Of a stretch of 52,606 nt of DNA, positions 30,306-38,838 are shown piece by piece (the first letter of the stretch is position 1; the number at the start of each line of letters is the position of its first letter). Source of the DNA: a virus; IMG/VR virus record IMGVR_UViG_3300037540_000099, positions 1 to 52,606 of that record, one strand, 5' to 3'. A program made the translations under genes and the position numbers. The notes under the pieces were generated by a model. It was not told where the DNA came from. It ran no database searches and was given only the letters and a program-made list of their open reading frames with translations.

Positions 30306-31895
30306 CTATTCCTGCAGGGCCGCATCGCGATCATAACCTGCGGCTTGGTCCTCAAACCAGCCCTCGCCATTCTCAAGGTTGATGTTGAGGGTACCAGGGA
30401 TATTGGTCGCTGCTTGAGCTTGCCGAGCTTCGTGGGCCTCACGAATAGCCTCGGCGTGACGACGAGAACCCGGGGTGACGCCTGGAGGTACTGTCGTGAC
30501 TGGGGCAAAGGTCTCTACGCCTAGCACTCCAGGGAATACGGCTTCAGGTGGCTGGGCCATCACTGGAGCATCGAGAGGGGCGATTGCTTCAGTAGGCCCA
30601 ACAGGGCGAGCGCCTCGACGTCTTATGCTACGGCGTTGTGCTTGCAGCCTGCCGAACACTTCTCCGATCTGCTCGCCCAGTTGCTTTTCTGTCTCTGCCG
30701 CTATTGCAATCTCCCGCGTTTCCTGACGTCTCTCAATCTGATGGACCGCAAAGAGACCAAGTATACCTGCCCCACCGGGCACTGCCCTACCGGCTGCCCC
30801 CCGAGCGCCCGCAAGAGCACCACCGCCACCGGGCACTCTACCGCCGCCGCGAGCGCCGGGACCAATCGGGATTATGGCGCCGCCTCCACCTCCCACACCG
30901 GCTACACCAGCCGCGCCGGCAGTTGCTCCCGCCCTGGCCATTCGACTGGCGGCGACTTCCGTGGCTGCCGCCGCCTGAGTAGCAGCCACGCCCGTCCGCG
31001 TGAACCAGCCGATCACCATTCTGAGTCCATTGATCAGGAACGGAAGCGCCATAAGGATCGGCCCGCCGACGCCGAATGCGATCCCGATAGCGAAGGAGGC
31101 CTTGATGATCTTCTCCGCCAGCTTGGGATGTTCGTCTGCCCACTCGCGGAAGGAGGCGATGGCCTCGGCGAAGTTCTCCGCCGCCTCAGCGATACCCGGG
31201 CCAAGCGTGGTGACGAGGGTCTGCCCGAGCCCCTGCGCTGCCAACTTGACTTCGTTGAGGGCATCGTTGTAACGCTCTGCCGCTTGGGCCGCGTCCTTAT
31301 CCCAGACGATGCCCAGCTCTTCGGCCCGCTCGGTGAGCTCCTTGACGCCCTCGGAGCCCTGGTTCAGCATCGTAAGGAGCGCGACTCCACGCCCGCCGAA
31401 GATCTCCTGCGCCGTCGCTGCCTTGAGCGTGCCCTCCTCCATCTTCGAGAAGCCGTCGGCGAGGTCATTGATCAGCTCTTCGGCGCTCTTGATCGTGCCG
31501 TCTGCCTTCTTCACGGAGACGCCCACGCGCTCGTAGGCTTGCTCATACTGCTCCATGCCATCAGCCGCTTCAGCCGCCGACCGTTGCATTCCCCGAAGGC
31601 TCATCTGCAGGGCGCCGAACTCAAGGCCGGACTGCTCGGCTGCGAACCGGAGCTTGCTCAGTTCCTCTACTGCGACACCCGTAATCTGAGCCGCCTTCGC
31701 TATTTCGTCCCCGTACCGCGCGGCGCTGGTGAGCGAGGCCATCATGGTTCCGGTGATGGCTGCACCCACAGCCGTCATCACCCGGCCGACCCCGGCGGCC
31801 TTGTTGGCGAGCGAGTCCAAGCGGCTCTCCGTCTGACTGAAGCCGCGACCGGACTGATCGACGTAACCAAGAAGGACCTTCAGGTCGAGTGGCAT
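30306..31895 (-). CDS. Tail tape measure protein (529 aa)
   Basis: Typical layout: DLKVLLGYVDQSGRGFSQTE start, long helical regions with a PhageMin-like part (AARYGDEIAKAAQITGVAVE, then GGRGVALLTMLNQGSEG), two hydrophobic segments (IIKASFAIGIAFGVGGPILM) and a Gly/Ala-rich tail. Using the usual relation of about 0.15 nm per residue, a tail near 80 nm is expected. It is placed just after the tail chaperones as usual. ATG 31895 is the natural start. Confidence 0.88.
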   Translation of the reverse strand: MPLDLKVLLGYVDQSGRGFSQTESRLDSLANKAAGVGRVMTAVGAAITGTMMASLTSAARYGDEIAKAAQITGVAVEELSKLRFAAEQSGLEFGALQMSLRGMQRSAAEAADGMEQYEQAYERVGVSVKKADGTIKSAEELINDLADGFSKMEEGTLKAATAQEIFGGRGVALLTMLNQGSEGVKELTERAEELGIVWDKDAAQAAERYNDALNEVKLAAQGLGQTLVTTLGPGIAEAAENFAEAIASFREWADEHPKLAEKIIKASFAIGIAFGVGGPILMALPFLINGLRMVIGWFTRTGVAATQAAAATEVAASRMARAGATAGAAGVAGVGGGGGAIIPIGPGARGGGRVPGGGGALAGARGAAGRAVPGGAGILGLFAVHQIERRQETREIAIAAETEKQLGEQIGEVFGRLQAQRRSIRRRGARPVGPTEAIAPLDAPVMAQPPEAVFPGVLGVETFAPVTTVPPGVTPGSRRHAEAIREAHEARQAQAATNIPGTLNINLENGEGWFEDQAAGYDRDAALQE

Positions 31896-31896
31896 A

Positions 31897-32103
31897 CTAC
31901 CTGCCTGCTTCCAGTGCCGCCTGCTCGCGGGCGGCGGTCCTGCCTATCGCCATGCCCTCGCTGTAATCGTGGAGGACGAGGGCCGCCTGATCCAATGCCA
32001 TGAGTTCAGCCGGGGTGATCTCAAGGGAGAGACAGAGGTGTGCCCAGAGAAACTCATCGGGAATGGGGACCCCCTCGCTGCCCGCCGCCGACGTCCGCTT
32101 CAC
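31897..32103 (-). CDS. Tail assembly chaperone, distal (gpT-like) part (68 aa from GTG)
   Basis: LCLSLEITPAELMALDQAAL with a preceding DEFLWAHL is typical of the T part of tail chaperones. The frame is open upstream through the end of the 153-residue chaperone gene and lies in its -1 frame. It is therefore probably made as a fusion of about 239 residues through a ribosomal frameshift rather than from GTG 32103. It immediately precedes the tape measure gene. Confidence 0.6.
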   Translation of the reverse strand: MKRTSAAGSEGVPIPDEFLWAHLCLSLEITPAELMALDQAALVLHDYSEGMAIGRTAAREQAALEAGR

Positions 32104-32153
32104 GTACTGCTCCAGCGTGTGCCTCAGGCGCCCGGTGTTGTGACGAGGTGCCG

Positions 32154-32615
32154 TTATGGCGTATCCGGCTGCCCGGGCGCGGTCTCTTCCCCCAGCAGGC
32201 GCCGCCTCTCATTGAAGAACTCACAGGTGACCTTGACCTTCTGGTCGGTGGGGAAGGTAGCGATGCCTGGGGGAATGCACTGCACCTCAGCGCCTTCGTC
32301 ATCGGTCACGCCCTCCCATTCCACGACGGCCGCAGTGAAGAGCTCGCAGAAGATACGCTTCACATCGCCCGTCAGGTGCCGCTCTCCAATCTCAATGTCC
32401 TTCGCCCTCTCCGCAATCTCCTCTACAGTCATGTCATTGAGCTTCTTCAGGATCTCCTCGGCGCTTTCGCCAGTCTCCTCGCGCAGGGCCTCGCTGAGGA
32501 TCAGCGGCCAAGCAGCGTTGAGCACATCGCACGCCAAGAGCAACTCCGCGTCCGCTGTCCCGAACCAGAACGTCGCTCCGTCGACCTCCGCCCTTGTCCG
32601 TAGTCTGATCTGCAC
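32154..32615 (-). CDS. Tail assembly chaperone, proximal (gpG-like) part (153 aa)
   Basis: GTG 32615 behind AAGGAGG. A beta-start (QIRLRTRAEVDGATFWFG) is followed by mostly helical sequence, as for chaperones that coat the tape measure protein during tail assembly. It sits between tail tube and tape measure genes. The last codons hold a run of five G (CTG GGG GAA) where a -1 shift would extend it into the next frame. Confidence 0.7.
   Translation of the reverse strand: MQIRLRTRAEVDGATFWFGTADAELLLACDVLNAAWPLILSEALREETGESAEEILKKLNDMTVEEIAERAKDIEIGERHLTGDVKRIFCELFTAAVVEWEGVTDDEGAEVQCIPPGIATFPTDQKVKVTCEFFNERRRLLGEETAPGQPDTP
32187..32193 (-). other. Candidate -1 ribosomal frameshift site
   Basis: On the minus strand GGGGGAA is read as G GGG GAA in the chaperone frame. 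Slipping back one base on GGG keeps perfect glycine pairing. The -1 frame is then open for 97 codons to the stop at 31897, giving a 239-residue product. It is not a canonical X XXY YYZ heptamer. Confidence 0.4.
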
Positions 32616-32626
32616 GGCTGACCTCC

Positions 32627-33481
32627 TTAGGCTGTCGATATGGCCAGGTTGCCGCTGTTGGCATCATGGCCCATCCGGTAGTTGATCTCTTTCAGGGCAT
32701 CATGTGCAGTCGGTCCCGTATCCCAGGCGTAGACCTCGGGCGTCGTGCTGGTGATCGTGATGGTCTCGGGCGTATCTGCGGCGTTGACTGCGGTGCCGAT
32801 CACCGTGGCCACCGTGATCAGTTCGTCGGCGGTCAGATCGGCGGCGGTCTCGACGAGGGCAACGATGTCAAGCGTGGCCATCTCATTGCCCTTGACGCCA
32901 TACTCAGGGAACCGCTCACTGCCGGAGGCTACCTCGTTCAGCGACCAGAATGGCACGATCCGGTTGTCTACCGTCCACGCGCATCGACGGAGACCGGCGT
33001 TGCTGGACGCGATTTTGACATGGCCACGATGCCACTCGAAGGTGGTCTTGGGACAACTCGAATGATCGAGCCCGCCCCCCGTGCGCGTGTGCTTCCCGGT
33101 GGTGAGAAGGGCCGTCAGAGCCATTTGGAAGGCAGCCCCGGCCTCTATCGTCATCACCGTACGCTGGGCCTCCCAGACAGCCGACCGAATACCCCGCTCA
33201 TCGTCGCCCACGTCCAGCGGAATGTCGGTGAGCGCACCGTTCGGGTAAGATGCGCGGAGGATCTTGTCGATAGCGCAGGAGTCCTTGTCGATCGGCAGGT
33301 ATGTGAGGCCATCGATCACGGTGGCCTGCTGCCCACCGACCATAGTCCCCGTGCCCCCGGTCCCGCCGCGTTCCTGCACGTTGACATCCTCACCCCATCG
33401 GCCCGAGAGCAACTGGCCAATCGGGGTATCGTAGCCCGCTGCACCCATCGCGTAGTGTACTAGACCTGTTGCGCCGGCCAT
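32627..33481 (-). CDS. Major tail (tube) protein (284 aa)
   Basis: Between tail terminator and chaperone genes. The N-terminus is MAGATGLVHYAMGAAGYDTP, and the middle has a tail-tube-like beta pattern with TTFEWHRGHVKIASSNAG. The C-terminal TITSTTPEVYAWDTGP may be an Ig-like or tube-domain end. Order and size match siphovirus tube proteins. ATG 33481 follows GAGAGGTG. Confidence 0.72.
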   Translation of the reverse strand: MAGATGLVHYAMGAAGYDTPIGQLLSGRWGEDVNVQERGGTGGTGTMVGGQQATVIDGLTYLPIDKDSCAIDKILRASYPNGALTDIPLDVGDDERGIRSAVWEAQRTVMTIEAGAAFQMALTALLTTGKHTRTGGGLDHSSCPKTTFEWHRGHVKIASSNAGLRRCAWTVDNRIVPFWSLNEVASGSERFPEYGVKGNEMATLDIVALVETAADLTADELITVATVIGTAVNAADTPETITITSTTPEVYAWDTGPTAHDALKEINYRMGHDANSGNLAISTA

Positions 33482-33493
33482 GTCAGCACCTCT

Positions 33494-33949
33494 CTAGACT
33501 CGCCAGGAACAGCGGAGCGTTCGTCCTTTGATCCATGATTCGGGATGGCCCGGATATGTGGCCATGAAAGGCGTCCATCCATCGAAGCGACCGACTGCCG
33601 CGTCCACGCTGTCATCGGCGTCAATGTCGCGGTTCGCCTGTACGGTGTCGATGATCGTCTCGACGGCTGCGTTGATGCTGGCCATCGTTGCCTCGTCTTC
33701 ATCCCAGGGGATCTCGACCGTACAGGCCAAGTGCATCCGGTAGAAGCTGCTACCTCCCGACACCTCGTCGAGGTCTACCGCCCACTCAGCTTCGACTCCA
33801 GCGTCTCCTTCGTAGACCATCACGCGAAGGCCGTTCGTATTGGTAGGCGTTATGGCCGGCGGGCCGACCCGTTGCCCCTCTATGACCGGGCAGGAGAGCT
33901 GCGCTCGGAGCAATACCACGAAGTCCCCGAGCAGCTCGTCGAAGGTCAC
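33494..33949 (-). CDS. Tail terminator/completion protein (gpU-like, 151 aa)
   Basis: The N-terminus MTFDELLGDFVVLLRAQLSC and the mid-strand FYRMHLACTVEIPWDEDEAT match the fold of tail-terminator proteins that cap the tube and join it to the head. GTG 33949 overlaps the upstream TGA. Position right before the tube gene supports this. Confidence 0.6.
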   Translation of the reverse strand: MTFDELLGDFVVLLRAQLSCPVIEGQRVGPPAITPTNTNGLRVMVYEGDAGVEAEWAVDLDEVSGGSSFYRMHLACTVEIPWDEDEATMASINAAVETIIDTVQANRDIDADDSVDAAVGRFDGWTPFMATYPGHPESWIKGRTLRCSWRV

Positions 33950-34416
33950 GGAAGCACCTTCCCTATCGCGTTACTCATGTTGTTCCGAACCTCGTTCTGT
34001 GTGCTCTTCAGCGCAGGTGCCAGGAAGGGCCGCGCGGGGATCTCCGAACCAGGATGCTCGACCCTCGTAGCGAAGACCATATTCCCGGCGACCTCGAAGG
34101 CCAGCACGCTCGCGTTGACGGGGACGATGGTTCGGGCATTGGTCCTGCCGCCCTCTTCGTGGATGCGGCCATAGACCACGTTTGTCCCGACTGCCGCGAA
34201 GCCCTCGTGAACCTCGTGAGTGATCGACTGCCTCAGCCTACCGCTATCGCCGACAAGGTGATCCGGTCGGCCACCGTAGATGATGCGCTTGGCTTCCGAC
34301 TCGACCATCACAGCGGACTTCTTGAGGGCTCGCTGCAGGGCCTCCCGCACCTCGCGCGGCAGGGCGCGTAGCTGACGAATGGCCTCCTTGTCGCCAACCA
34401 ACTCCATCCTGAGCAT
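33946..34416 (-). CDS. HK97 gp10-like neck protein (156 aa)
   Basis: Begins MLRMELVGDKEAIRQLRALP at ATG 34416, with the typical gp10/gpG sequence ALKKSAVMVESEAKR, then GRLRQSITHEV, VVYGRIHEEGG and the C-terminal ARPFLAPAL. These proteins link head and tail. The longer frame (to 34449) adds residues without an SD. Confidence 0.8.
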   Translation of the reverse strand: MLRMELVGDKEAIRQLRALPREVREALQRALKKSAVMVESEAKRIIYGGRPDHLVGDSGRLRQSITHEVHEGFAAVGTNVVYGRIHEEGGRTNARTIVPVNASVLAFEVAGNMVFATRVEHPGSEIPARPFLAPALKSTQNEVRNNMSNAIGKVLP

Positions 34417-34418
34417 GG

Positions 34419-34631
34419 CTATCCCTGTGATTCGGCTATCGCTTCGCACGCCTCGGCGGTTCGTCGTAGCAAGTCATTCCTGCTCTGCATACAGCATGTG
34501 CCTGCTTCACTATCCCACCATGTACAGCATTCGCCCCCACAGCGTGCTTCCTTGCGCCCGTTTGGCCACGGGAAACAACTGCCCCAAGATCGGCCGACGA
34601 GAAGCGGACAATGTCTTTGGTTCCAGTCCAT
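34419..34631 (-). CDS. Cys-rich small protein (70 aa)
   Basis: ATG 34631 behind GGAGTGAC. Eight Cys (RHCPLL, GSCFPW, RCGGECCTWWD, TCCMQS, EACEAI) in the first 60 residues predict a compact zinc or disulfide fold. Such inserts in head-tail operons are known, but their role is not. Confidence 0.6.
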   Translation of the reverse strand: MDWNQRHCPLLVGRSWGSCFPWPNGRKEARCGGECCTWWDSEAGTCCMQSRNDLLRRTAEACEAIAESQG

Positions 34632-34635
34632 GATG

Positions 34636-34977
34636 TCACTCCGCTACCGTTCCGGGCACGTTCGCCACCGTCACCCTCAGGTTGCCTGGCCTCGGTTTCT
34701 CGCGCCACCGGCTGCCCTGCACGAGGTACTCTTCACCGTCTGCGATGTCCCGAAGGCGCCTTCCACCGAGCACATCTGTCTGCGCCTCGTTGCCCATGCG
34801 GATCACATGGGAGACAGTCGGCTCCGTGACGCCTGCTCCCATTTCTCGCCGAGCTCCTTCAGGAGTGAGTTGCCTGAGTGAACCCTTCAGCCCGTCGTTC
34901 ACGAGAGTCCAGGTGTCGGCCTCGTCGTCTCCGAGCCAGACCTGAAACGTGTGGGTCATATCGGAATGGATGCTCAC
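34636..34977 (-). CDS. Head-tail joining protein (SPP1 gp16-like, 113 aa)
   Basis: Short beta-barrel layout: MTHTFQVWLGDDEADTWTL, LKGSLRQLTPEGARR, then LRDIADGEEYLVQGSRW. It matches the adaptor/stopper class by size and by position after the gp6-like connector. GTG 34977 overlaps the TAG before it. ATG 34959 is an alternative. Confidence 0.6.
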   Translation of the reverse strand: MSIHSDMTHTFQVWLGDDEADTWTLVNDGLKGSLRQLTPEGARREMGAGVTEPTVSHVIRMGNEAQTDVLGGRRLRDIADGEEYLVQGSRWREKPRPGNLRVTVANVPGTVAE

Positions 34978-35543
34978 TAGACCGTCTCCAGAAGCACGTA
35001 ATCCTGCAGGGAGCTCGCGATGCTTTCGGGCACGCCTCGGATCATGGCCTCGCGCGTCTCGCTGGCTCCATCCACGCTGTCCTGCTTCACGCCCCGGTCG
35101 CCGCGCCGGTCAAGCAACCAGCCTACGAGGTCGAGCATCGCATCGCGGAGATCGTCTGGCAGCGTGCTCGCCGAATAGCCTGCCGTATACTGCACCCGCA
35201 CCTGCTCGAAGCCTGTCGCCCAACTCGTGCCGTCGCGGTAGAGGAGACCTGCGTCCGCATCAAGGATGTAGCCCGTTGACGCGACCTCCGAAGTGGTGGT
35301 CTCTTGGGCGTTCTCCGTGACGGTCGTAACGGCCGTGACCGGATAGCTCGGGAGTTGGATCACGCGGACACCTTGAGGCACCGTGAAGTAATGATCACGG
35401 GCAGCCGAATCGAAGGTGCCCTTGCGGTTGCAGAAGCGAGCGGCCCGGGCCTCGGCACGGTCGATGGCCTGCTGCAACAGGCGCTCATTCCCGCTTGCCT
35501 GAGGCAGCCACTCCTGGACTTCCTGTAGCGTGAGCAGGGCCAT
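34977..35543 (-). CDS. Head-tail connector (HK97 gp6-like, 188 aa)
   Basis: The N-terminus LLTLQEVQEWLPQASGNERL with AIDRAEARAARFCNRKG, the central PSYPVTAVTTVTENAQ and a C-terminal helix DLRDAMLDLVGWLLDR are the usual gp6/gp15 connector pattern. It would form a ring under the portal. ATG 35543. Confidence 0.8.
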   Translation of the reverse strand: MALLTLQEVQEWLPQASGNERLLQQAIDRAEARAARFCNRKGTFDSAARDHYFTVPQGVRVIQLPSYPVTAVTTVTENAQETTTSEVASTGYILDADAGLLYRDGTSWATGFEQVRVQYTAGYSASTLPDDLRDAMLDLVGWLLDRRGDRGVKQDSVDGASETREAMIRGVPESIASSLQDYVLLETV

Positions 35544-35545
35544 CT

Positions 35546-35812
35546 CTAGTCCTCCGGCGAAGACTCACTCTCGACTTCACCTTTGCTCGGCTGTCGGTCT
35601 GGCAGTCGCACTACGTCCTCCCGTATCTCCAGCTCGTGAAGGCGTTCGCGCATCCGTTCCTTCTGCCGGTCGGTCATCTTCTCACCCTCGGGCCGAAGCT
35701 CAAGGATGGCATCTTTAGAGAAGTAGTAGTCAAGCGACCCGTCAGCGTTGAGCTTCCGAATGGGCTGGCCGCCGACGTTTTGCAGCGTGACGATGGGTGC
35801 CTCTTTTGGCAT
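35546..35812 (-). CDS. Small hypothetical protein after the capsid region (88 aa)
   Basis: Start ATG 35812 (MPKEAPIVTLQNVGGQ) behind AGGAAGG. ATG 35842 is possible but lacks an SD. A short beta part is followed by helix and acidic tail. It lies between capsid and connector genes, where small head proteins are common; role unknown. Confidence 0.55.
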   Translation of the reverse strand: MPKEAPIVTLQNVGGQPIRKLNADGSLDYYFSKDAILELRPEGEKMTDRQKERMRERLHELEIREDVVRLPDRQPSKGEVESESSPED

Positions 35813-35927
35813 GACAGGCCTTCCTGTGACGAGGCCACTCATGGGCCCGGATGTCTTGGTCGCAGTGAGGGCAGTGCTTCGGTCGATCTCTGCCCGGTGG
35901 TCTTGGTCTGTGCGGCTTGTCTCGCAT
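35742..35927 (-). CDS. Possible small C2HC zinc-finger protein (61 aa)
   Basis: ATG 35927 (MRDKPHRPRPPGRDRP) behind AAGGTGAG. CPHCDQDIRAHEWPRHRKAC has the spacing of a zinc finger. The basic tail overlaps the next gene by 71 bases in another frame, so its exact end or expression is uncertain. Confidence 0.45.
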   Translation of the reverse strand: MRDKPHRPRPPGRDRPKHCPHCDQDIRAHEWPRHRKACHAKRGTHRHAAKRRRPAHSEAQR

Positions 35928-35944
35928 GATGCTCACCTTCGGGC

Positions 35945-35982
35945 GGGGCGCCGGAGCCGGAGGTCGCCAACCCCGGCGCCCC
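35945..35982 (-). promoter_or_regulatory. Perfect 10-bp hairpin after the capsid gene
   Basis: GGGGCGCCGG (35945-35954) pairs with CCGGCGCCCC (35973-35982), with an 18-base loop. No T-run follows on the minus strand. It probably protects the capsid mRNA from 3' decay or partly terminates, giving more capsid than connector. Confidence 0.55.
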
Positions 35983-36004
35983 TGTGGGCGACCGGGCGCG
36001 GTTT

Positions 36005-37651
36005 CTAGGTATCCATGTTGATGCCACGCCACGCGCACTTGTAACTGGTGTTGCAGGCGATGGCCGGGGCAAAGCCCCAACGGCTCTTCGCTACCACGAG
36101 GATGTAGTCACCCAAGATAAATCGGTCCTGGTCAATCCTCAGCGGGCGACGGTTCCCCAACCAGAACATCCCCTTGTTGATGAGGATGATGGAGCTCTGG
36201 GTGTACGCGGAGGGCGTACCACCGGAGTCTCCGTAGGCTCCAGAGCTGTCCTCCCACTCCGGGTACTGACCGGAGATCAGGACAGGCATACCGTCGATGG
36301 AGGCGACCATGCCGGTGACGATAGTAGCGTTCGGGCCGAGCTTATCCATCGTCAGGACAGCCGGGTTGTTCTGGTCGTCCTTCAGGCCCAGGAGCTTGAC
36401 CCGGATCTTCGGGCCGGTGAGCCAGAAGCACTGCTTCGGGTTGGCCGCGTACTTCCCCATCTCGCTCGTGAGTCCCCGCAGGGTATCTACATTGAGCGTG
36501 TTGAGGTCGGTGGTCAGCGACGAGGTATAGGTCAAAAACCGGAAGCCATCCCAAGCGTTTCTTACGTCACCCGAACCGCCGTCTACTGCGGCCCCATCGA
36601 AGTGCGTCCCGTCATCACCGTTGATCAGCGCCGACTCCAGGCTCTCGGCCTGGTCTTCGATCAGCGACTGCCGAACGACGGGCATCACGGCCGCGAGGGA
36701 GTCCTCTTCCATCTCCGTAGAGAACTCCATTGCCGTCCCGAAGCCGAGGGCCGTCAACGTGGGCGTACCCGTATCGAAGGCCTTGGGCGTCTGGTCGGTC
36801 GCCTGGCTGGTGAGGTAGGTGGTCGGCTCGCCCGACCTGTAGGGCGGCTGGAACGTCCGCGTCGGCATGTTGATCTGCATGAGCTGCTGCGCCACGACGG
36901 TCGCGAGGCGAATGTCGGAGAAGATCGACTGCGACATGCCGACCGGAGCCCAATCGCCACCAGCCGAAGCGGAGTCAGAGACCAACGCATCGGTCGCCGT
37001 CCTCTCGTGCTCGGGCACGCCCTGCGCGAGCTTCTCGTTGCCGGCGCTCTTCCAGTATGCGCGAGGGGTCTCGTTGACCATCTTGCGGACGGCAGGCGAG
37101 GTCTCCAGGACGTCTGTCCACAGGCGCAGGTGCGTCGGCGGGACCTCGAAGGCGCGGCTCATGATGTAGAGGTCATCGTTCCAGTGCTGCATCGCGAGCT
37201 GAACCTCGTCCTGCGCGTCCTGCTCGTGGATCGGATGCTCCCGCCGGAAGTTCGTGCTGAACATCTGAGCGCCAACCTTAGGCACGGATCGAGCGCCGGT
37301 CAGCACGTCCTTGATCTGATCCACCCGCTCGGGATCGAGGCCGCGCTTCTCCTGCTCGGCTGCGAGGGCGCCAGGGTCAACCTCGATCTCGGCCTTGCCC
37401 TCGATGCCAGCGCCAGCGGCAAGCGCCTCGCGGGAGCCCTGGGCTTGGATCTGTGTCACGGCATCGCCCAGTGACGCCTGCAGGGCAAGGGTCTCCTGGC
37501 TCAGACCGTCGACCTGACCGCCCTTCTCTTGGTTATCCTTATCCATCGCCGTGAGGACTGCCGCCATAGTGCCGCGCGGGTCCTCAGCGTTGATAGGCAC
37601 ACCGTACTTCTCCGCCAATACAGCAATGTCGATGTCAGCCAATTGGCTCAC
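36005..37651 (-). CDS. Major capsid protein, HK97 fold with long N-terminal delta domain (548 aa)
   Basis: Residues 1-200 are helical and charged (ETLALQASLGDAVTQIQAQG, EIEVDPGALAAEQEKRGLD) and likely act as an internal scaffold removed by the protease upstream. The core follows: TRTFQPPYRSGEPTTYLTSQ, AMEFSTEMEEDSLAAVMPVV (spine-helix region) and SRWGFAPAIACNTSYKCAWR near the C-terminus. It lies directly downstream of the protease, overlapping by 17 bases. GTG 37651. Confidence 0.85.
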   Translation of the reverse strand: MSQLADIDIAVLAEKYGVPINAEDPRGTMAAVLTAMDKDNQEKGGQVDGLSQETLALQASLGDAVTQIQAQGSREALAAGAGIEGKAEIEVDPGALAAEQEKRGLDPERVDQIKDVLTGARSVPKVGAQMFSTNFRREHPIHEQDAQDEVQLAMQHWNDDLYIMSRAFEVPPTHLRLWTDVLETSPAVRKMVNETPRAYWKSAGNEKLAQGVPEHERTATDALVSDSASAGGDWAPVGMSQSIFSDIRLATVVAQQLMQINMPTRTFQPPYRSGEPTTYLTSQATDQTPKAFDTGTPTLTALGFGTAMEFSTEMEEDSLAAVMPVVRQSLIEDQAESLESALINGDDGTHFDGAAVDGGSGDVRNAWDGFRFLTYTSSLTTDLNTLNVDTLRGLTSEMGKYAANPKQCFWLTGPKIRVKLLGLKDDQNNPAVLTMDKLGPNATIVTGMVASIDGMPVLISGQYPEWEDSSGAYGDSGGTPSAYTQSSIILINKGMFWLGNRRPLRIDQDRFILGDYILVVAKSRWGFAPAIACNTSYKCAWRGINMDT

Positions 37652-38648
37652 CTCTCAGTATGGCCTCCGCTCCTGCCGTGAAGAAATCAACAGGCTTAGA
37701 AAGCTCCTGCCACATCTCGCTGATTAGCTCTTCGGAAGAGAGCAGGTCGAAGGCCTTGGTGTCGTCTTCACCGTCTACGGCTTCGGCTTCTGCCTGAGGA
37801 TCACGGCGGGCCCGGGCTGCCTCGTGCCGTCCGGTTACGGACTCAAGCGCCCGTTGGGCCTCCATGATGTCAGACAGGTTCGCGGCAGATAGGACCTCAC
37901 CCGCTTTCACCACTTCGCACAGTGTCAGGATGGGGCTCCCGATGGCGTCCAGAACGCGGGGGGATGGGGCTCCCTCCTCTGTCGCCCAGTGCTTCACGAT
38001 GTTGCGGATGGACTCAGCGGCGCCGCGTAGCCGCTCGATGTCATTCAGACAGCGTTCGTCTTCGGTGGGTTTGACGGCCGGCCACTCCGGCGGGGGCTCG
38101 ATCAAAAGACCCATCGCCTTCGCGACCTCGAAGCCAGCGCCCGGGTTGCTGGGGATAGTGCAGATGGAGCACTCGATCAGCTCCCCGTTCTCGCGCCAAT
38201 GCCACTTGTCGGCCTTGTCGCGGTCCCCCCAGCGTTCGGTATAGTCGCCGTCGAAGCCGACCGAAAGCATGCTCACATCCCCTTCTTCGACCTGCGCAAG
38301 GCGCCGCTCGTCGAAGTCAGTCCCGTAGTGATGTAGCTCACCCTTGAAAGCGTAGCCCTTCCCCTCGACAGGTTCTACCGAGAGCCAGCGGCCCTGCACA
38401 TCACCGTACTGGTGGTTCCAGGGCATCACCGGGTTCTGCATGAATGCCTTCAGTGACCCATCGAAGAAGCCAACGTGGATGAATTCCTTGTCGCGGTCCT
38501 CTTCCTCGGTCGACCCCCAGCCCTCAATCGTGAGTTTCTTCCGGCCGCTCGCAGTCGTGTCCGCCTCAGCCTTCTCCATCTGGAAAGGGAGCGGCTTTAT
38601 GCGCTGGAACGCGGGCTTCCGCAGGGCGGTCTCGGTGGGTGTTGGCAT
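37635..38648 (-). CDS. Prohead protease, S78/HK97 gp4 type (337 aa)
   Basis: The N-terminal domain has LTIEGWGSTEEEDRDKEFI, then PVMPWNHQYGDVQGRW (catalytic His), VSMLSVGFDGDY (catalytic Ser region) and ECSICTIPSNPGA. The helical C-terminal half is an extension seen in some phage proteases, possibly scaffold-related. ATG 38648 is preferred, seven bases after AGGAGG. It would remove the capsid delta domain. Confidence 0.85.
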   Translation of the reverse strand: MPTPTETALRKPAFQRIKPLPFQMEKAEADTTASGRKKLTIEGWGSTEEEDRDKEFIHVGFFDGSLKAFMQNPVMPWNHQYGDVQGRWLSVEPVEGKGYAFKGELHHYGTDFDERRLAQVEEGDVSMLSVGFDGDYTERWGDRDKADKWHWRENGELIECSICTIPSNPGAGFEVAKAMGLLIEPPPEWPAVKPTEDERCLNDIERLRGAAESIRNIVKHWATEEGAPSPRVLDAIGSPILTLCEVVKAGEVLSAANLSDIMEAQRALESVTGRHEAARARRDPQAEAEAVDGEDDTKAFDLLSSEELISEMWQELSKPVDFFTAGAEAILRGEPIG

Positions 38649-38660
38649 CGTCACGCCTCC

Positions 38661-38837
38661 TCAACGACAGATAGCCCAAACGATCAGGACTCCGTAGTAA
38701 ATCAGCATTCCCAGGCCTGCTAATCCATGCACCCATCGCTCTCGAAGGCGCTTCTGCTGCGCCTCATATTCCGAGTAGAACTCGGCCGGCAGGCCTCCGA
38801 TAGTTACTTCCGTGCGCGGCGGCTCGCGATCTTTCAC
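38661..38837 (-). CDS. 58-residue protein with C-terminal membrane helix
   Basis: GTG 38837 with AGGAGG six bases upstream; reads VKDREPPRTEVTIGG to TGA 38661-38663. The C-terminus VHGLAGLGMLIYYGVLIVW is one membrane helix after a charged, helical front. It fills the gap between portal-MuF and protease genes and is followed by the protease SD. Role unknown; a membrane protein in the head operon is unexpected. Confidence 0.6.
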   Translation of the reverse strand: MKDREPPRTEVTIGGLPAEFYSEYEAQQKRLRERWVHGLAGLGMLIYYGVLIVWAICR

Positions 38838-38838
38838 C

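Noticed and set aside
32101-32160. Independent translation of the distal chaperone gene from GTG 32103
   Set aside because: No SD precedes it and the frame is open upstream in exact -1 phase, so a frameshift fusion is the better explanation, though separate translation is not excluded.
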